Part shown: piece after piece, positions 10,201-17,964 of the stretch | Layout: each line of letters begins with the position of its first letter | Position numbering within the stretch: position 1 is the first letter of the stretch | DNA from: Namhaeicola litoreus | Lineage (GTDB): Bacteria > Bacteroidota > Bacteroidia > Flavobacteriales > Flavobacteriaceae | NCBI RefSeq assembly: GCF_042679565.1 | Contig: NZ_JBHTMY010000003.1 | Coordinates: 1,450,205-1,514,204, forward strand | Direction: 5' to 3' | Length of the DNA stretch: 64,000 nt | The notes under the pieces: model-generated | Told to the model about the DNA's origin: nothing | Database searches by the model: none | Seen by the model: the letters and a program-made list of their open reading frames with translations, nothing else | Program-made: the position numbers and the translations under genes

Positions 10201-10881
10201 GCCGGCTTTGATGTAAAAGATGTACATATGACCGACTTGATGACTGGCAGAGAGAATCTAGAAGACATCCAATTTATTGGTGCAGTTGGTGGTTTTTCTA
10301 ATAGTGATGTTTTAGGCTCTGCAAAAGGATGGGCAGGCGCTTTTAAATATAATCAAAAAGCCAACGAAGCACTTCAAAATTTCTTTGCGAGAGAGGACAC
10401 CCTTTCTGTAGGGATTTGTAATGGTTGCCAATTATTTGTTGAGTTAGAATTGATCAACCCAGATCACGAGGAAAAACCAAAAATGCTCCATAATGATTCA
10501 TTTAAACATGAAAGTAATTTTACATCAGTAAAGATTCAAGAGAATAATTCTGTCATGTTGTCATCGTTAGCCGGAAGTACTTTAGGGGTTTGGATATCTC
10601 ATGGCGAAGGGAAGTTTAACTTTCCTTATGGTGAAGACCAATATCATATTGTAGCAAAATATGGTTACGAAGGCTATCCTGCAAACCCAAATGGATCTGA
10701 TTTTAACACGGCGATGATGTCTAGTGATGATGGAAGACACTTAGTAATGATGCCACATATTGAGAGGTCCATTTTTCAATGGAACTGGGCTAATTATCCA
10801 GAGGGAAGAGAAGATGAAGTAAGTCCATGGTTAGAGGCTTTCGAAAATGCTAAAAAATGGATAGACCAAAAAAATAAGTAA
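7225..10881 (+). CDS. purL: Phosphoribosylformylglycinamidine synthase (large, single-chain)
   Basis: This enzyme makes FGAM from FGAR, ATP and glutamine, step four of purine synthesis. At 1218 residues it is the long single-chain form that joins the synthase and glutaminase parts. Visible landmarks are SQVNSEHCRHKIFNG near the linker/ATP region, KAETHNFPTTVEPFNGAATG, DHGAGGHLNCLSELVEDTGG, and the C-terminal class I glutaminase with nucleophile Cys 1065 in GICNGCQLF and His 1178/Glu 1180 in MPHIERS. The ATG at 7225 fits homologues (MIYFFQKNQ) and lies downstream of the promoter box. purA is also in this window but 13 kb away and unlinked. A strong hairpin terminator follows. Confidence 0.97.
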   Translation: MIYFFQKNQTIYAVGTSANFDPESIEKLIWLFGNAELLSDKNLKGLFIGPRKEMISPWSTNAVEITQNMGIQNIVRIEEFYKSKIEETFDPMVQALYKVLDQTLFTIDITPEPILDIDNIAAYNEKEGLALSTEEIDYLENLTKKLGRKLTDSEIFGFSQVNSEHCRHKIFNGTFVIDGIEKESSLFKLIKKTSQQNPNSLVSAYKDNVAFVEGPLMEQFAPKSFDKPDFYEKKEIESVISLKAETHNFPTTVEPFNGAATGSGGEIRDRLAGGKGSLPLAGTAVYMTPYPRLNKEKPWEKIAERDWLYQTPIDLLIKASNGASDFGNKFGQPLISGSLYTFEHEEHNRKLAYDKVIMLAGGIGYGKKVDSIKDKPTPGDDIVVLGGDNYRIGMGGAAVSSADTGEFSNAIELNAVQRSNPEMQKRVANTIRAMVESDDNKIISIHDHGAGGHLNCLSELVEDTGGEIDLHALPVGDPTLSAKEIIGNESQERIGLVIHDKDIDLLHRIADRERSPFYTVGKVTNDGKFVFKSDKLPKNPMDFKLIDMFGSSPKTIMNDKYIIRKYADINYSSEHIYDYVKQVLTLEAVACKDWLTNKVDRCVGGKVAKQQCCGSLQLPLNNVGVMAIDFKGKSGIATSIGHAPAIALIDEGAGSKMAIAESLTNIVWAPLEKDLESVSLSANWMWPCRNEGEDARLYRAVEAASAFAIALGINIPTGKDSLSMKQKYKNDEVLSPGTVIISAGGQCQDVSKVIEPVLKTSANNKIYHLDFSKDELSLGGSSFAQTQNKVGSKAPNIQDDLYFKNAFNTVQKLIKLGLISAGHDISSGGLITTLLEMCFAEKEVAAEIDLSPFNNKDIVELLFSENSGVIIQTDQPQIVESILAENQIVFKEIGKAVKGKYLDIKNFDLSFDIAEYRDIWFKTSYLLDKNQCKNNQAEERFKNYKNQPLNFKFPTHFNGKLPLINDKKKPKAAIIREKGSNSEREMAHAMYLAGFDVKDVHMTDLMTGRENLEDIQFIGAVGGFSNSDVLGSAKGWAGAFKYNQKANEALQNFFAREDTLSVGICNGCQLFVELELINPDHEEKPKMLHNDSFKHESNFTSVKIQENNSVMLSSLAGSTLGVWISHGEGKFNFPYGEDQYHIVAKYGYEGYPANPNGSDFNTAMMSSDDGRHLVMMPHIERSIFQWNWANYPEGREDEVSPWLEAFENAKKWIDQKNK

Positions 10882-10886
10882 TTCTC

Positions 10887-10914
10887 AAAACCTAATAGAA
10901 ATATTAGGTTTTTT
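10887..10914. terminator. Bidirectional rho-independent terminator between purL and the convergent gene
   Basis: A perfect 7-bp stem (CCTAATA, 10891-10897, with TATTAGG, 10902-10908) closes a GAAA loop, with A residues on the left and T6 on the right. It can end purL on the plus strand. The stop codon of the minus-strand gene (10904-10906) lies inside the right arm. Confidence 0.85.
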
Positions 10915-12163
10915 GTTTTTGTTTTTTGGCGGCAGGAAACAAGACATTATTCAAAATCAATCTATATCCCGGTGAATTGGGATGCAGGTCTAATTCAGTT
11001 TTGGCATCTCCTACCCTATGTTGATAATCTTCAGGATCATGGCCTCCGTAAAATGTAAACATTCCTTTTCCTTGAACTCCATGTATATATCTGGCCTCTC
11101 CGTTCACTTTGTTTTCTCCCATGACCAAAACATGTGGTTTAATTTGTGTAGGATTAAAAGAAGTCGTTTGACCCATAAAGCCCTTCACCATTAACGTGTG
11201 GTTTTGACACAACATACTCGGAATTCGATCCCATTTCGCGCTATATTCTTTAAGTTCGAAGTAATCTTCTGTTTTGAGAATATTTCTCTTTTGGGTCATA
11301 TCAATACTCGAAAACTCATAGATGACAGGGTTTCTTTCTAAGACGAAATCGGTAAAAGCAAATGTTTTATTGAAATCTATTTTGGTTTGATAGTCAGGGT
11401 CTGATGGATCTCCATCGAAAACCGACTCACAAATATCAACACCTTCTGCTGCCAGAGCAATATCGAAACTATCTGTGGCAGAGCACATTGCAAACATAAA
11501 TCCACCTCCATAAACATAATCCCTAATTTTTGTAGCAACAGCTAACTTTTCTTGTGATACTTTCTGATAACCTAATTCTTTTGCTAATTCCTCTGCTTCT
11601 ACTTTTGCTTCGATATACCAAGGTGCAGATCGAAAAGCGCCATAGAACTTCCCATATTGACCGGTAAAATCTTCATGATGTAAATGCAGCCATTCATAAA
11701 GCAATAATTTATCTTCAAGAACTTCCTTATCGTAAATTACGTCGTAAGGAATTTCGGCATATTGCAAGACCAAGGTTACGGCATCATCCCATGGTTGATT
11801 TGATTTCGGTGAATATACTGCAATTTTTGGCGCTTTTTCTAGAAGTACGGTTGTTTGATTTTTAGACGGACTTTCAATTTCACTTAAAATCTCAGCAGCA
11901 GCAACATCAGAAATTTCTTTATAAGATATGCCGCGAATAATTAATTCCTTTTTTAAAAATTCCTGATTTTCTAACAAAAAGGATCCTCCTAAGTAATTCA
12001 AAAGCCATTGAACTTTAACTCCATTTTGTAAAGAAAAAAAAGTGATTCCATAAGCTTTAAGATGATTGGATTGCGAAGTATCCATCGGAACAAGCAAAAA
12101 TGAAGCCCTCGCGTGGAAGCACAACAAAAAAAGTATTAAAAAAAAATACTTTTTTGATGACAT
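10904..12163 (-). CDS. Exported protein of the flavobacterial 'asparagine synthetase B' family (function uncertain)
   Basis: The ATG at 12163 gives a 419-residue protein with a signal peptide (MSSKKYFFLILFLLCFHARA). It is typical of a Bacteroidota family that databases commonly call asparagine synthetase B. The characteristic segments are PKIAVYSPKSNQPWDDAV, HLHHEDFTGQYGKFY, GGGFMFAMCSATDSFDIAL, FYGGHDPEDYQHRVGD and the end LHPNSPGYRLILNNVLFPA. I see neither the N-terminal Cys 2 glutaminase nor the PP-loop of a true asparagine synthetase, and the signal peptide places it outside the cytoplasm, so the name is doubtful. A longer frame reaches into dnaB but lacks a signal at its start. It begins 10 bases after the dnaB stop, so the two are probably co-transcribed. 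Confidence 0.8.
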   Translation of the reverse strand: MSSKKYFFLILFLLCFHARASFLLVPMDTSQSNHLKAYGITFFSLQNGVKVQWLLNYLGGSFLLENQEFLKKELIIRGISYKEISDVAAAEILSEIESPSKNQTTVLLEKAPKIAVYSPKSNQPWDDAVTLVLQYAEIPYDVIYDKEVLEDKLLLYEWLHLHHEDFTGQYGKFYGAFRSAPWYIEAKVEAEELAKELGYQKVSQEKLAVATKIRDYVYGGGFMFAMCSATDSFDIALAAEGVDICESVFDGDPSDPDYQTKIDFNKTFAFTDFVLERNPVIYEFSSIDMTQKRNILKTEDYFELKEYSAKWDRIPSMLCQNHTLMVKGFMGQTTSFNPTQIKPHVLVMGENKVNGEARYIHGVQGKGMFTFYGGHDPEDYQHRVGDAKTELDLHPNSPGYRLILNNVLFPAAKKQKQKT

Positions 12164-12173
12164 TAAGAATAAA

Positions 12174-13688
12174 TTAGAAAGGTACATCTTCCTCATCATC
12201 AGGTCCGAAAGCATCTTGTGCACTTCCAAAATGAACAGGTGAAACGCCAGTATTAATTGAAGATTGAAATTCTGTATCAAAACCTTCTTCAAGGTTAGCA
12301 AACTTCGCTAGTTTACCCACAAACTTAAGACGAATATTATCTAAGCCACCATTTCTGTGTTTCGCAATAATAAACTCTGCCTGTCCTTCACACGGCGTTC
12401 TTTCATCATCATCCCATTCCGTCATTCCATAATATTCAGGTCTAAAAATAAAAGAAACTATATCAGCATCCTGCTCAATTGCACCAGATTCTCTTAAATC
12501 CGATAACAAAGGTCTTTTACTTCCTCCTCTTGTTTCTACTGCCCTTGATAACTGAGACAAAGCTATAACAGGTATATTTAATTCTTTCGCCAAGGCTTTC
12601 AGGTTCCTGGAAATCATCGAAATTTCCTGTTCACGGTTACCTCCACCTTTTCCATTTCCTCCAACGGTCATCAATTGCAAATAATCAATCACAACAATTT
12701 TTACATCATGCTGTGACACCAAACGCCTGGCTTTTGCTCTCAAATCGAAGATAGATAATGAGGGTGTATCATCAATATAAACAGGAGCTTCCGATAAATT
12801 CTTTACTTTTCTATTTAATATTTCCCATTCAAAAGCCTCAAGATTCCCTTTTCTCAATTTCTCAGAAGATATTCCAGTTTCACTTGAGATCATCCGGGTA
12901 ATCAACTGAACAGAAGACATTTCTAGAGAAAATATAGCAACCGGAATATTAAATTCTATGGCCATATTCTTTGCCATCGACATCACAAAAGCAGTTTTCC
13001 CCATACCCGGTCTGGCTGCCAGAATTACTAAATCAGATGGCTGCCAACCTGACGTAATGTTGTCCACTTTCGTAAAACCGGTGGGTACCCCACTCATTCC
13101 TTCTTTATTCGATATTTCTTCTATTTTCTTTAGCGCCTGACTAACTAAATTTTCTGCCGCCTCAGAACTTTTTTTCAAATTACCTTGTGTAATATCAAAC
13201 AATTTGGCTTCGGCTTCATCTAATAAATCGAATACATCTGTGGTTTCGTCATAAGAACTTTTAATAATTTCACTCGAAATTGAAATTAATTGTCTTTGGA
13301 TATACTTTTGTAGTATAATCCGGGCGTGAAATTCTACGTGAGCCGCAGAAGACACTTTTTGAGTTAAATTGATCAGATAATAATCTCCGCCCGCAGCATC
13401 CAATTGTGATTGTTTTCTCAATTGGTTAGACACAGTCAATAAGTCGATAGGTTCTGATGCGTTAAACAAATGGAAAATAGCCTGATAGATATATTGGTGA
13501 GCTGGTTTGTAAAAAACATCGGGATGAAGAATATCTATCACATCATCAACTCCTTTTTTATCAATTAACATAGCACCTAATACAGCCTCCTCTAAATCAA
13601 CAGCTTGAGGAGGAAGCTTTCCCTGCTCAAGATTGATAATATTTCCCATTTTCATGCCTTTCGACTGTATTACTTTCGCTTTTTCCAT
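12174..13688 (-). CDS. dnaB: Replicative DNA helicase DnaB
   Basis: The 504-residue protein has the DnaB N-terminal domain (PPQAVDLEEAVLGAMLIDKKG, about residues 26-120) and a RecA-type C-terminal motor with Walker A ARPGMGKTAF, Walker B VIVIDYLQLM-type segment IVVIDYLQLMTVGGNGKGGG, and FIIAKHRNG near the end. It unwinds DNA at the fork as a hexamer and loads primase. No intein interrupts the motor domain. The ATG at 13688 lies only about 5 bases from an exact TAnnTTTG box, implying a very short leader. Confidence 0.97.
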   Translation of the reverse strand: MEKAKVIQSKGMKMGNIINLEQGKLPPQAVDLEEAVLGAMLIDKKGVDDVIDILHPDVFYKPAHQYIYQAIFHLFNASEPIDLLTVSNQLRKQSQLDAAGGDYYLINLTQKVSSAAHVEFHARIILQKYIQRQLISISSEIIKSSYDETTDVFDLLDEAEAKLFDITQGNLKKSSEAAENLVSQALKKIEEISNKEGMSGVPTGFTKVDNITSGWQPSDLVILAARPGMGKTAFVMSMAKNMAIEFNIPVAIFSLEMSSVQLITRMISSETGISSEKLRKGNLEAFEWEILNRKVKNLSEAPVYIDDTPSLSIFDLRAKARRLVSQHDVKIVVIDYLQLMTVGGNGKGGGNREQEISMISRNLKALAKELNIPVIALSQLSRAVETRGGSKRPLLSDLRESGAIEQDADIVSFIFRPEYYGMTEWDDDERTPCEGQAEFIIAKHRNGGLDNIRLKFVGKLAKFANLEEGFDTEFQSSINTGVSPVHFGSAQDAFGPDDEEDVPF

Positions 13689-13692
13689 TTGA

Positions 13693-13700
13693 CAAATGTA
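13693..13700 (-). promoter_or_regulatory. Bacteroidota-type -7 box immediately upstream of dnaB
   Basis: On the minus strand the sequence is TACATTTG, an exact TAnnTTTG match. It ends 4 bases before the dnaB ATG, so a transcript from it would be nearly or fully leaderless. Confidence 0.45.
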
Positions 13701-13896
13701 CCTTAATAATACTTTATAAATACTTTTTTAGAAGTAGTATATTTCAACAATTATTGTTGAAAAGTGATTATTTGTTAATAACCTTTGAAGCTAAGGTAAA
13801 TGTATATTTTTTCATCTAAAATGAAAAATATCTCTAAAAATATTTTCGCAAATTAGGTTCTGTAGTTTCAATCTGTATCATTAAATTGTGACCCTG

Positions 13897-14964
13897 ATGA
13901 AAGATCTAAAAAAATGGCTAACCTATAGTTTAATTGTCCAAATATTCTTGGTTTGGTTGAGCTCCTTTTTTCCTAGGTGGATAGAAAAATACTACAGTCA
14001 GGGAATTTACATGGGCCTTTCAAAAGTCTTTAGATTCACTTTTGGTTGGATACCATTTTCTTTCGGAGATATTTTGTATGGACTATCTATAGTATTAATA
14101 ACCAGATATATAGTTTTATTTATTTCACACAAAAGTTTTAGAAACAAAACAAGTATTTATTCTGTTGGAGCAACAGTGTCTATCATTTATTTTTTATTCT
14201 ATTTCCTTTGGGGGTTAAACTATTCAAGAGAAAATGTTTACGCCAGATTAACTTTAGATGAAAAGGAATTAAACGAAATACAACTTCTGGAACTTTCTGA
14301 ATTTATCTTAAACGAAACTTCAAAAACACTCAACAAAATTGTTGAAATTGACAGCTTACCTGTAGTAATTCACTATACCAAAAATCAAATTTTTGATATA
14401 GTTCCCGGGGGTTACGAAAACCTACAAAATAGAATTCCCGATCTCGATTACCGCCCCATTTCTCTTAAAAAATCTTTGATCAGCCTACCATTAACCTATA
14501 TGGGTTTCTCGGGTTACCTCAACCCTTTCACAGGAGAAGCTCAAGTAGATTATTTGGTACCTAAAGTCTCTTTGCCTATTATTTGTTTACATGAAATGGC
14601 ACATCAGATGGGTGTTGGTTTTGAGAGCGAGGCAAATTTCATTGGATTTTTGGCAGCCTACTATCATGATGATCCTTATATAAAGTATTCAGGATTATTG
14701 ATGGCTTACAGATATTCACTATTCGACCTATATATAGCGAACCCAGAAAAAGCACAAGATCTTTTGGCTAGAACCCCAAAAGGTATTATCAAAAATATTG
14801 AAGAAATGGAATTGTTTTGGGCTAAGTACCAAAATGCCTCTGAAGCCTACTTTAAAGCTTTCTATGATGGATATTTAAAAGTGAACAACCAAGAAGATGG
14901 AATGAAGAGTTATTCGAATATGACAAAATTACTCATCGCATATAAAGAAAAGTATGGATTATAA
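13897..14964 (+). CDS. DUF3810 family membrane protein with HExxH metalloprotease motif
   Basis: The protein of 355 residues (ATG at 13897; a GTG at 13888 would add three residues) has hydrophobic segments at about 8-25, 50-75 and 90-107, followed by a cytosolic or periplasmic domain. That domain carries CLHEMAHQMG (His 232, Glu 233, His 236) and a downstream ESEANF, the zinc-ligand arrangement of gluzincin-type metalloproteases. This is the DUF3810 family, conserved in Bacteroidota and Firmicutes, with no established substrate. It precedes the amidohydrolase gene by 33 bases and may be in the same transcript. A one-mismatch -7 box (TATTTTCG) sits at 13841-13848. Confidence 0.85.
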   Translation: MKDLKKWLTYSLIVQIFLVWLSSFFPRWIEKYYSQGIYMGLSKVFRFTFGWIPFSFGDILYGLSIVLITRYIVLFISHKSFRNKTSIYSVGATVSIIYFLFYFLWGLNYSRENVYARLTLDEKELNEIQLLELSEFILNETSKTLNKIVEIDSLPVVIHYTKNQIFDIVPGGYENLQNRIPDLDYRPISLKKSLISLPLTYMGFSGYLNPFTGEAQVDYLVPKVSLPIICLHEMAHQMGVGFESEANFIGFLAAYYHDDPYIKYSGLLMAYRYSLFDLYIANPEKAQDLLARTPKGIIKNIEEMELFWAKYQNASEAYFKAFYDGYLKVNNQEDGMKSYSNMTKLLIAYKEKYGL

Positions 14965-14997
14965 TTCTTTTTATATATTTACCGAAACCACATTTTT

Positions 14998-17952
14998 ATG
15001 ATTAAAAAAATAATATTTTTTCTTTTTGTATTCCCTGCTATTCTGAGCGGGCAAGAATACTTCCCTAAAAACTATGGTGTTAAAAATGAGAACCAAAATT
15101 ATACAGCATTTACGAATGCTGTTATTCACGTCAATCCTAACCAAAAAGTAGAGGGTACCTTGCTTATAAGAGGAGATGAAATTGTAAATGTATCTTCATC
15201 AAGTAATCTTCCGAAAAATTGTGTTATTATTGATTTAAAAGGAAAAAGTATTTATCCATCTTTTATAGAAGCTTATTCAGATTTTGGTTTCTCTGTTGAA
15301 AAAAAAGGCTCTGGAAATTTTAGATCTGGAGGTTCTCCACAATACGATTCAAAACGAGAAGGTTATTATTGGAATGACCATATTCTTCCTGAGCGAAATG
15401 GTGTTTCCGAATTTAAGTTTGATCAAAAAAAAGCCGAAGAATTAAGAAAATTAGGCTTTGGCATTGTACACACACATAAACCCGATGGTATAATCCGAGG
15501 CACTGGCGTTTTGGTGTCCTTGAATGAACTGGGAACAGATGCCCAAAGAATTTTAGATGATCGATCTGCCCAATTTTTATCTTTTAAAAAGAGTGACGAA
15601 AGTAATCAGATTTATCCCAATTCCATTATGGGTAGCATGGCTTTATTAAAACAAGTTTCCTTTGATGCAGATTGGTATCAAAAAGGCGGTAGTGAGACCA
15701 AAGATCTCTCTCTTGAAGCTTATAATCGAAATAAATCTTTATTACAAATTTTTTACGCAGGTGATAAAGCTGATGCTTTAAGGGCAATACAGCTCGGAAA
15801 AGAATTACAAACCAACTTTGTAATTGTCGGAGGAGGAAATGAATACCAACTTGCAGAACATTTTAAAAAAGCTGGAAACAGCCTTATAATTCCGCTCAAT
15901 TTTCCTAAAGCTTATGATGTTGAAAACCCTATGCTGGCAGATTATATTGCACTAAGCGATATGCGATATTGGAATCAAGCACCAACTAATCTAGCCAATC
16001 TTCAAAAAATGGGAATAAACTTTTCACTAACCTCATTTGGACTAGAAAAGACAAGTGATTTTAAAGAAAATTTGCTCAAAACTATAAGTTACGGTTTCGA
16101 TAAAAAAGCTGCATTGGCTTCTTTAACGACAATTCCTGCTTCAATATTGGGCAAATCTCAGCAAATGGGAACCTTAGAAAAGGGTAAACTGGCCAATTTT
16201 ATTATTAGTTCTGATGACATTTTTGAAAAAGAAACCATAATCTATGAAAATTGGATTCAAGGAAAAAGACATGTGATCAATGATATAGATCTTCTCGACC
16301 TTTCGGGCAATTACACTTTACAAATAAACAGCCAAAGTTACGATCTTCAAATTGACGGATCAAATCCTGACTTAAAAGCAAAGGTTAAAAAAGACACCAT
16401 TAATATTCCTGCAAAAATAAGTTTTACAGACAATTGGATAAATCTCTATTTCAATTCATCAAAAAAAGAATCGGAATATATCCGTTTAACGGGAAAAGTA
16501 ATCGATCCTTCAAAATTTTCTGGCGTTGCAGTTTTAAGTGATGGTAGAGAAACCTCATTTACCTCTGTAAAAAAGAATGAAAAGATAGATGAAAATACTA
16601 AAAAAGATGGAAAAGAAACACCATGGCTCACCCCAGTAACATTTCCAAACAATGGTTACGGTTTAACCAACAAACCAGCTCAAGAAACTGTTCTTATTAA
16701 AAATGCCACTGTTTGGACCAACGAAAAAGAGGGTGTTTTATTAAATACAGATGTTTTAATAAAAGATGGAAAAATTGCTAAAATTGGCAAAGCATTAACT
16801 GCGAATAATGTCAAAGAAATTGATGGAACTGGCAAGCATTTAACATCAGGCATTATTGATGAGCATTCACATATTTCAACTGTGAGTACAAATGAAGTAG
16901 GTCAAAACTCTACCGCAGAGGTGACAATGGAGGAGGCGATAAATTTTGAGGATATCAATATTTACAGAGCGCTTGCAGGAGGTGTAACACAGGCTCAAAT
17001 TCTTCATGGATCTGCAAATCCAATTGGTGGGAGATCTGCCATTATAAAGATGAAATGGGGTGAAACTCCAGATCAATTAATTGATAAGCGAGCACCTAAA
17101 TTTATAAAATTTGCTCTGGGAGAAAACGTAAAGCAATCGAATTGGATGGGAGGTCGTTTTCCTCAATCAAGAATGGGTGTTGAACAGGTTTTTATTGATT
17201 ATTTCCAGCGTGCCAAAGAATATGAAATCCTTAAAAAAAGTGGCAAGCCCTATAGAAAAGACCTGGAATTGGAAACTTTGGCCGAAATCATCAATAAAGA
17301 AAGATTTATTTCTTGCCACTCCTATGTTCAGAGCGAAATAAATATGTTGATGAAAGTTGCTGAGCAATTCAATTTTAAAATAAACACCTTTACCCATATC
17401 CTCGAAGGATACAAAGTGGCAGATAAAATGGCCGCACACGGTGTAGGAGGATCTACCTTTAGCGATTGGTGGGCATACAAATACGAAGTAAAAGATGCTA
17501 TTCCTTATAATGCTGCCCTTATGCATAATGAGGGCGTTGTGACCGCCATTAATTCTGATGATGCGGAAATGATGAGACGTCTAAATCAAGAGGCCGCAAA
17601 AACCGTTAAATATGGAGGTATTTCTGAAGAAGAAGCTTGGAAAATGGTCACCTTAAATCCTGCAAGACTACTACACATAGATAGCTATGTTGGAAGTATA
17701 AAAGTAGGAAAAGATGCTGACTTGGTATTATGGACAGACAATCCCTTATCTGTAAATGCCCTTGCGGAAAGAACTATGATCGAAGGTAGAACGTATTTTG
17801 ATTTGAATTCAGATAAAATGAAAAGAGCAAATATTCAAAAAGAGCGCAGTCAACTAATAAACGCTATGCTAGAGGCAAAAAATAGTGGCTCGGAGACTCA
17901 AAAACCTAAAAAAAATGAAACCAAACTTAACCACTGTGACACAGTAGATTAA
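14998..17952 (+). CDS. Exported amidohydrolase, double-domain (degenerate N-terminal copy plus intact C-terminal copy)
   Basis: The 984-residue protein begins with a signal peptide (MIKKIIFFLFVFPAILSG). Two amidohydrolase-superfamily halves follow. The C-terminal half (about 560-960) is complete: the HxH metal site His 623/His 625 in IIDEHSHIS, conserved His residues in FISCHSY and FTHILEG, and Asp 854 in NSDDAEM. It ends in the beta-sandwich motif VGKDADLVLWTDNPL. The N-terminal half (about 30-430) keeps the fold's edge motifs, including MGTLEKGKLANFIIS, but where HxH should be it has YPSFIEAYSDFGF, so it cannot bind metal in the usual way. Relatives act on cyclic amides or dipeptides (imidazolonepropionase-like). 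The next gene, 12 bases on, encodes another degenerate member. Confidence 0.85.
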   Translation: MIKKIIFFLFVFPAILSGQEYFPKNYGVKNENQNYTAFTNAVIHVNPNQKVEGTLLIRGDEIVNVSSSSNLPKNCVIIDLKGKSIYPSFIEAYSDFGFSVEKKGSGNFRSGGSPQYDSKREGYYWNDHILPERNGVSEFKFDQKKAEELRKLGFGIVHTHKPDGIIRGTGVLVSLNELGTDAQRILDDRSAQFLSFKKSDESNQIYPNSIMGSMALLKQVSFDADWYQKGGSETKDLSLEAYNRNKSLLQIFYAGDKADALRAIQLGKELQTNFVIVGGGNEYQLAEHFKKAGNSLIIPLNFPKAYDVENPMLADYIALSDMRYWNQAPTNLANLQKMGINFSLTSFGLEKTSDFKENLLKTISYGFDKKAALASLTTIPASILGKSQQMGTLEKGKLANFIISSDDIFEKETIIYENWIQGKRHVINDIDLLDLSGNYTLQINSQSYDLQIDGSNPDLKAKVKKDTINIPAKISFTDNWINLYFNSSKKESEYIRLTGKVIDPSKFSGVAVLSDGRETSFTSVKKNEKIDENTKKDGKETPWLTPVTFPNNGYGLTNKPAQETVLIKNATVWTNEKEGVLLNTDVLIKDGKIAKIGKALTANNVKEIDGTGKHLTSGIIDEHSHISTVSTNEVGQNSTAEVTMEEAINFEDINIYRALAGGVTQAQILHGSANPIGGRSAIIKMKWGETPDQLIDKRAPKFIKFALGENVKQSNWMGGRFPQSRMGVEQVFIDYFQRAKEYEILKKSGKPYRKDLELETLAEIINKERFISCHSYVQSEINMLMKVAEQFNFKINTFTHILEGYKVADKMAAHGVGGSTFSDWWAYKYEVKDAIPYNAALMHNEGVVTAINSDDAEMMRRLNQEAAKTVKYGGISEEEAWKMVTLNPARLLHIDSYVGSIKVGKDADLVLWTDNPLSVNALAERTMIEGRTYFDLNSDKMKRANIQKERSQLINAMLEAKNSGSETQKPKKNETKLNHCDTVD

Positions 17953-17964
17953 ACTAATAAACTT

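Noticed and set aside
12958..13140. Reading frame on the strand opposite dnaB
   Set aside because: It lies wholly within the dnaB motor domain coding sequence on the other strand and has no domain, signal or promoter; it is a mirror of conserved codons.
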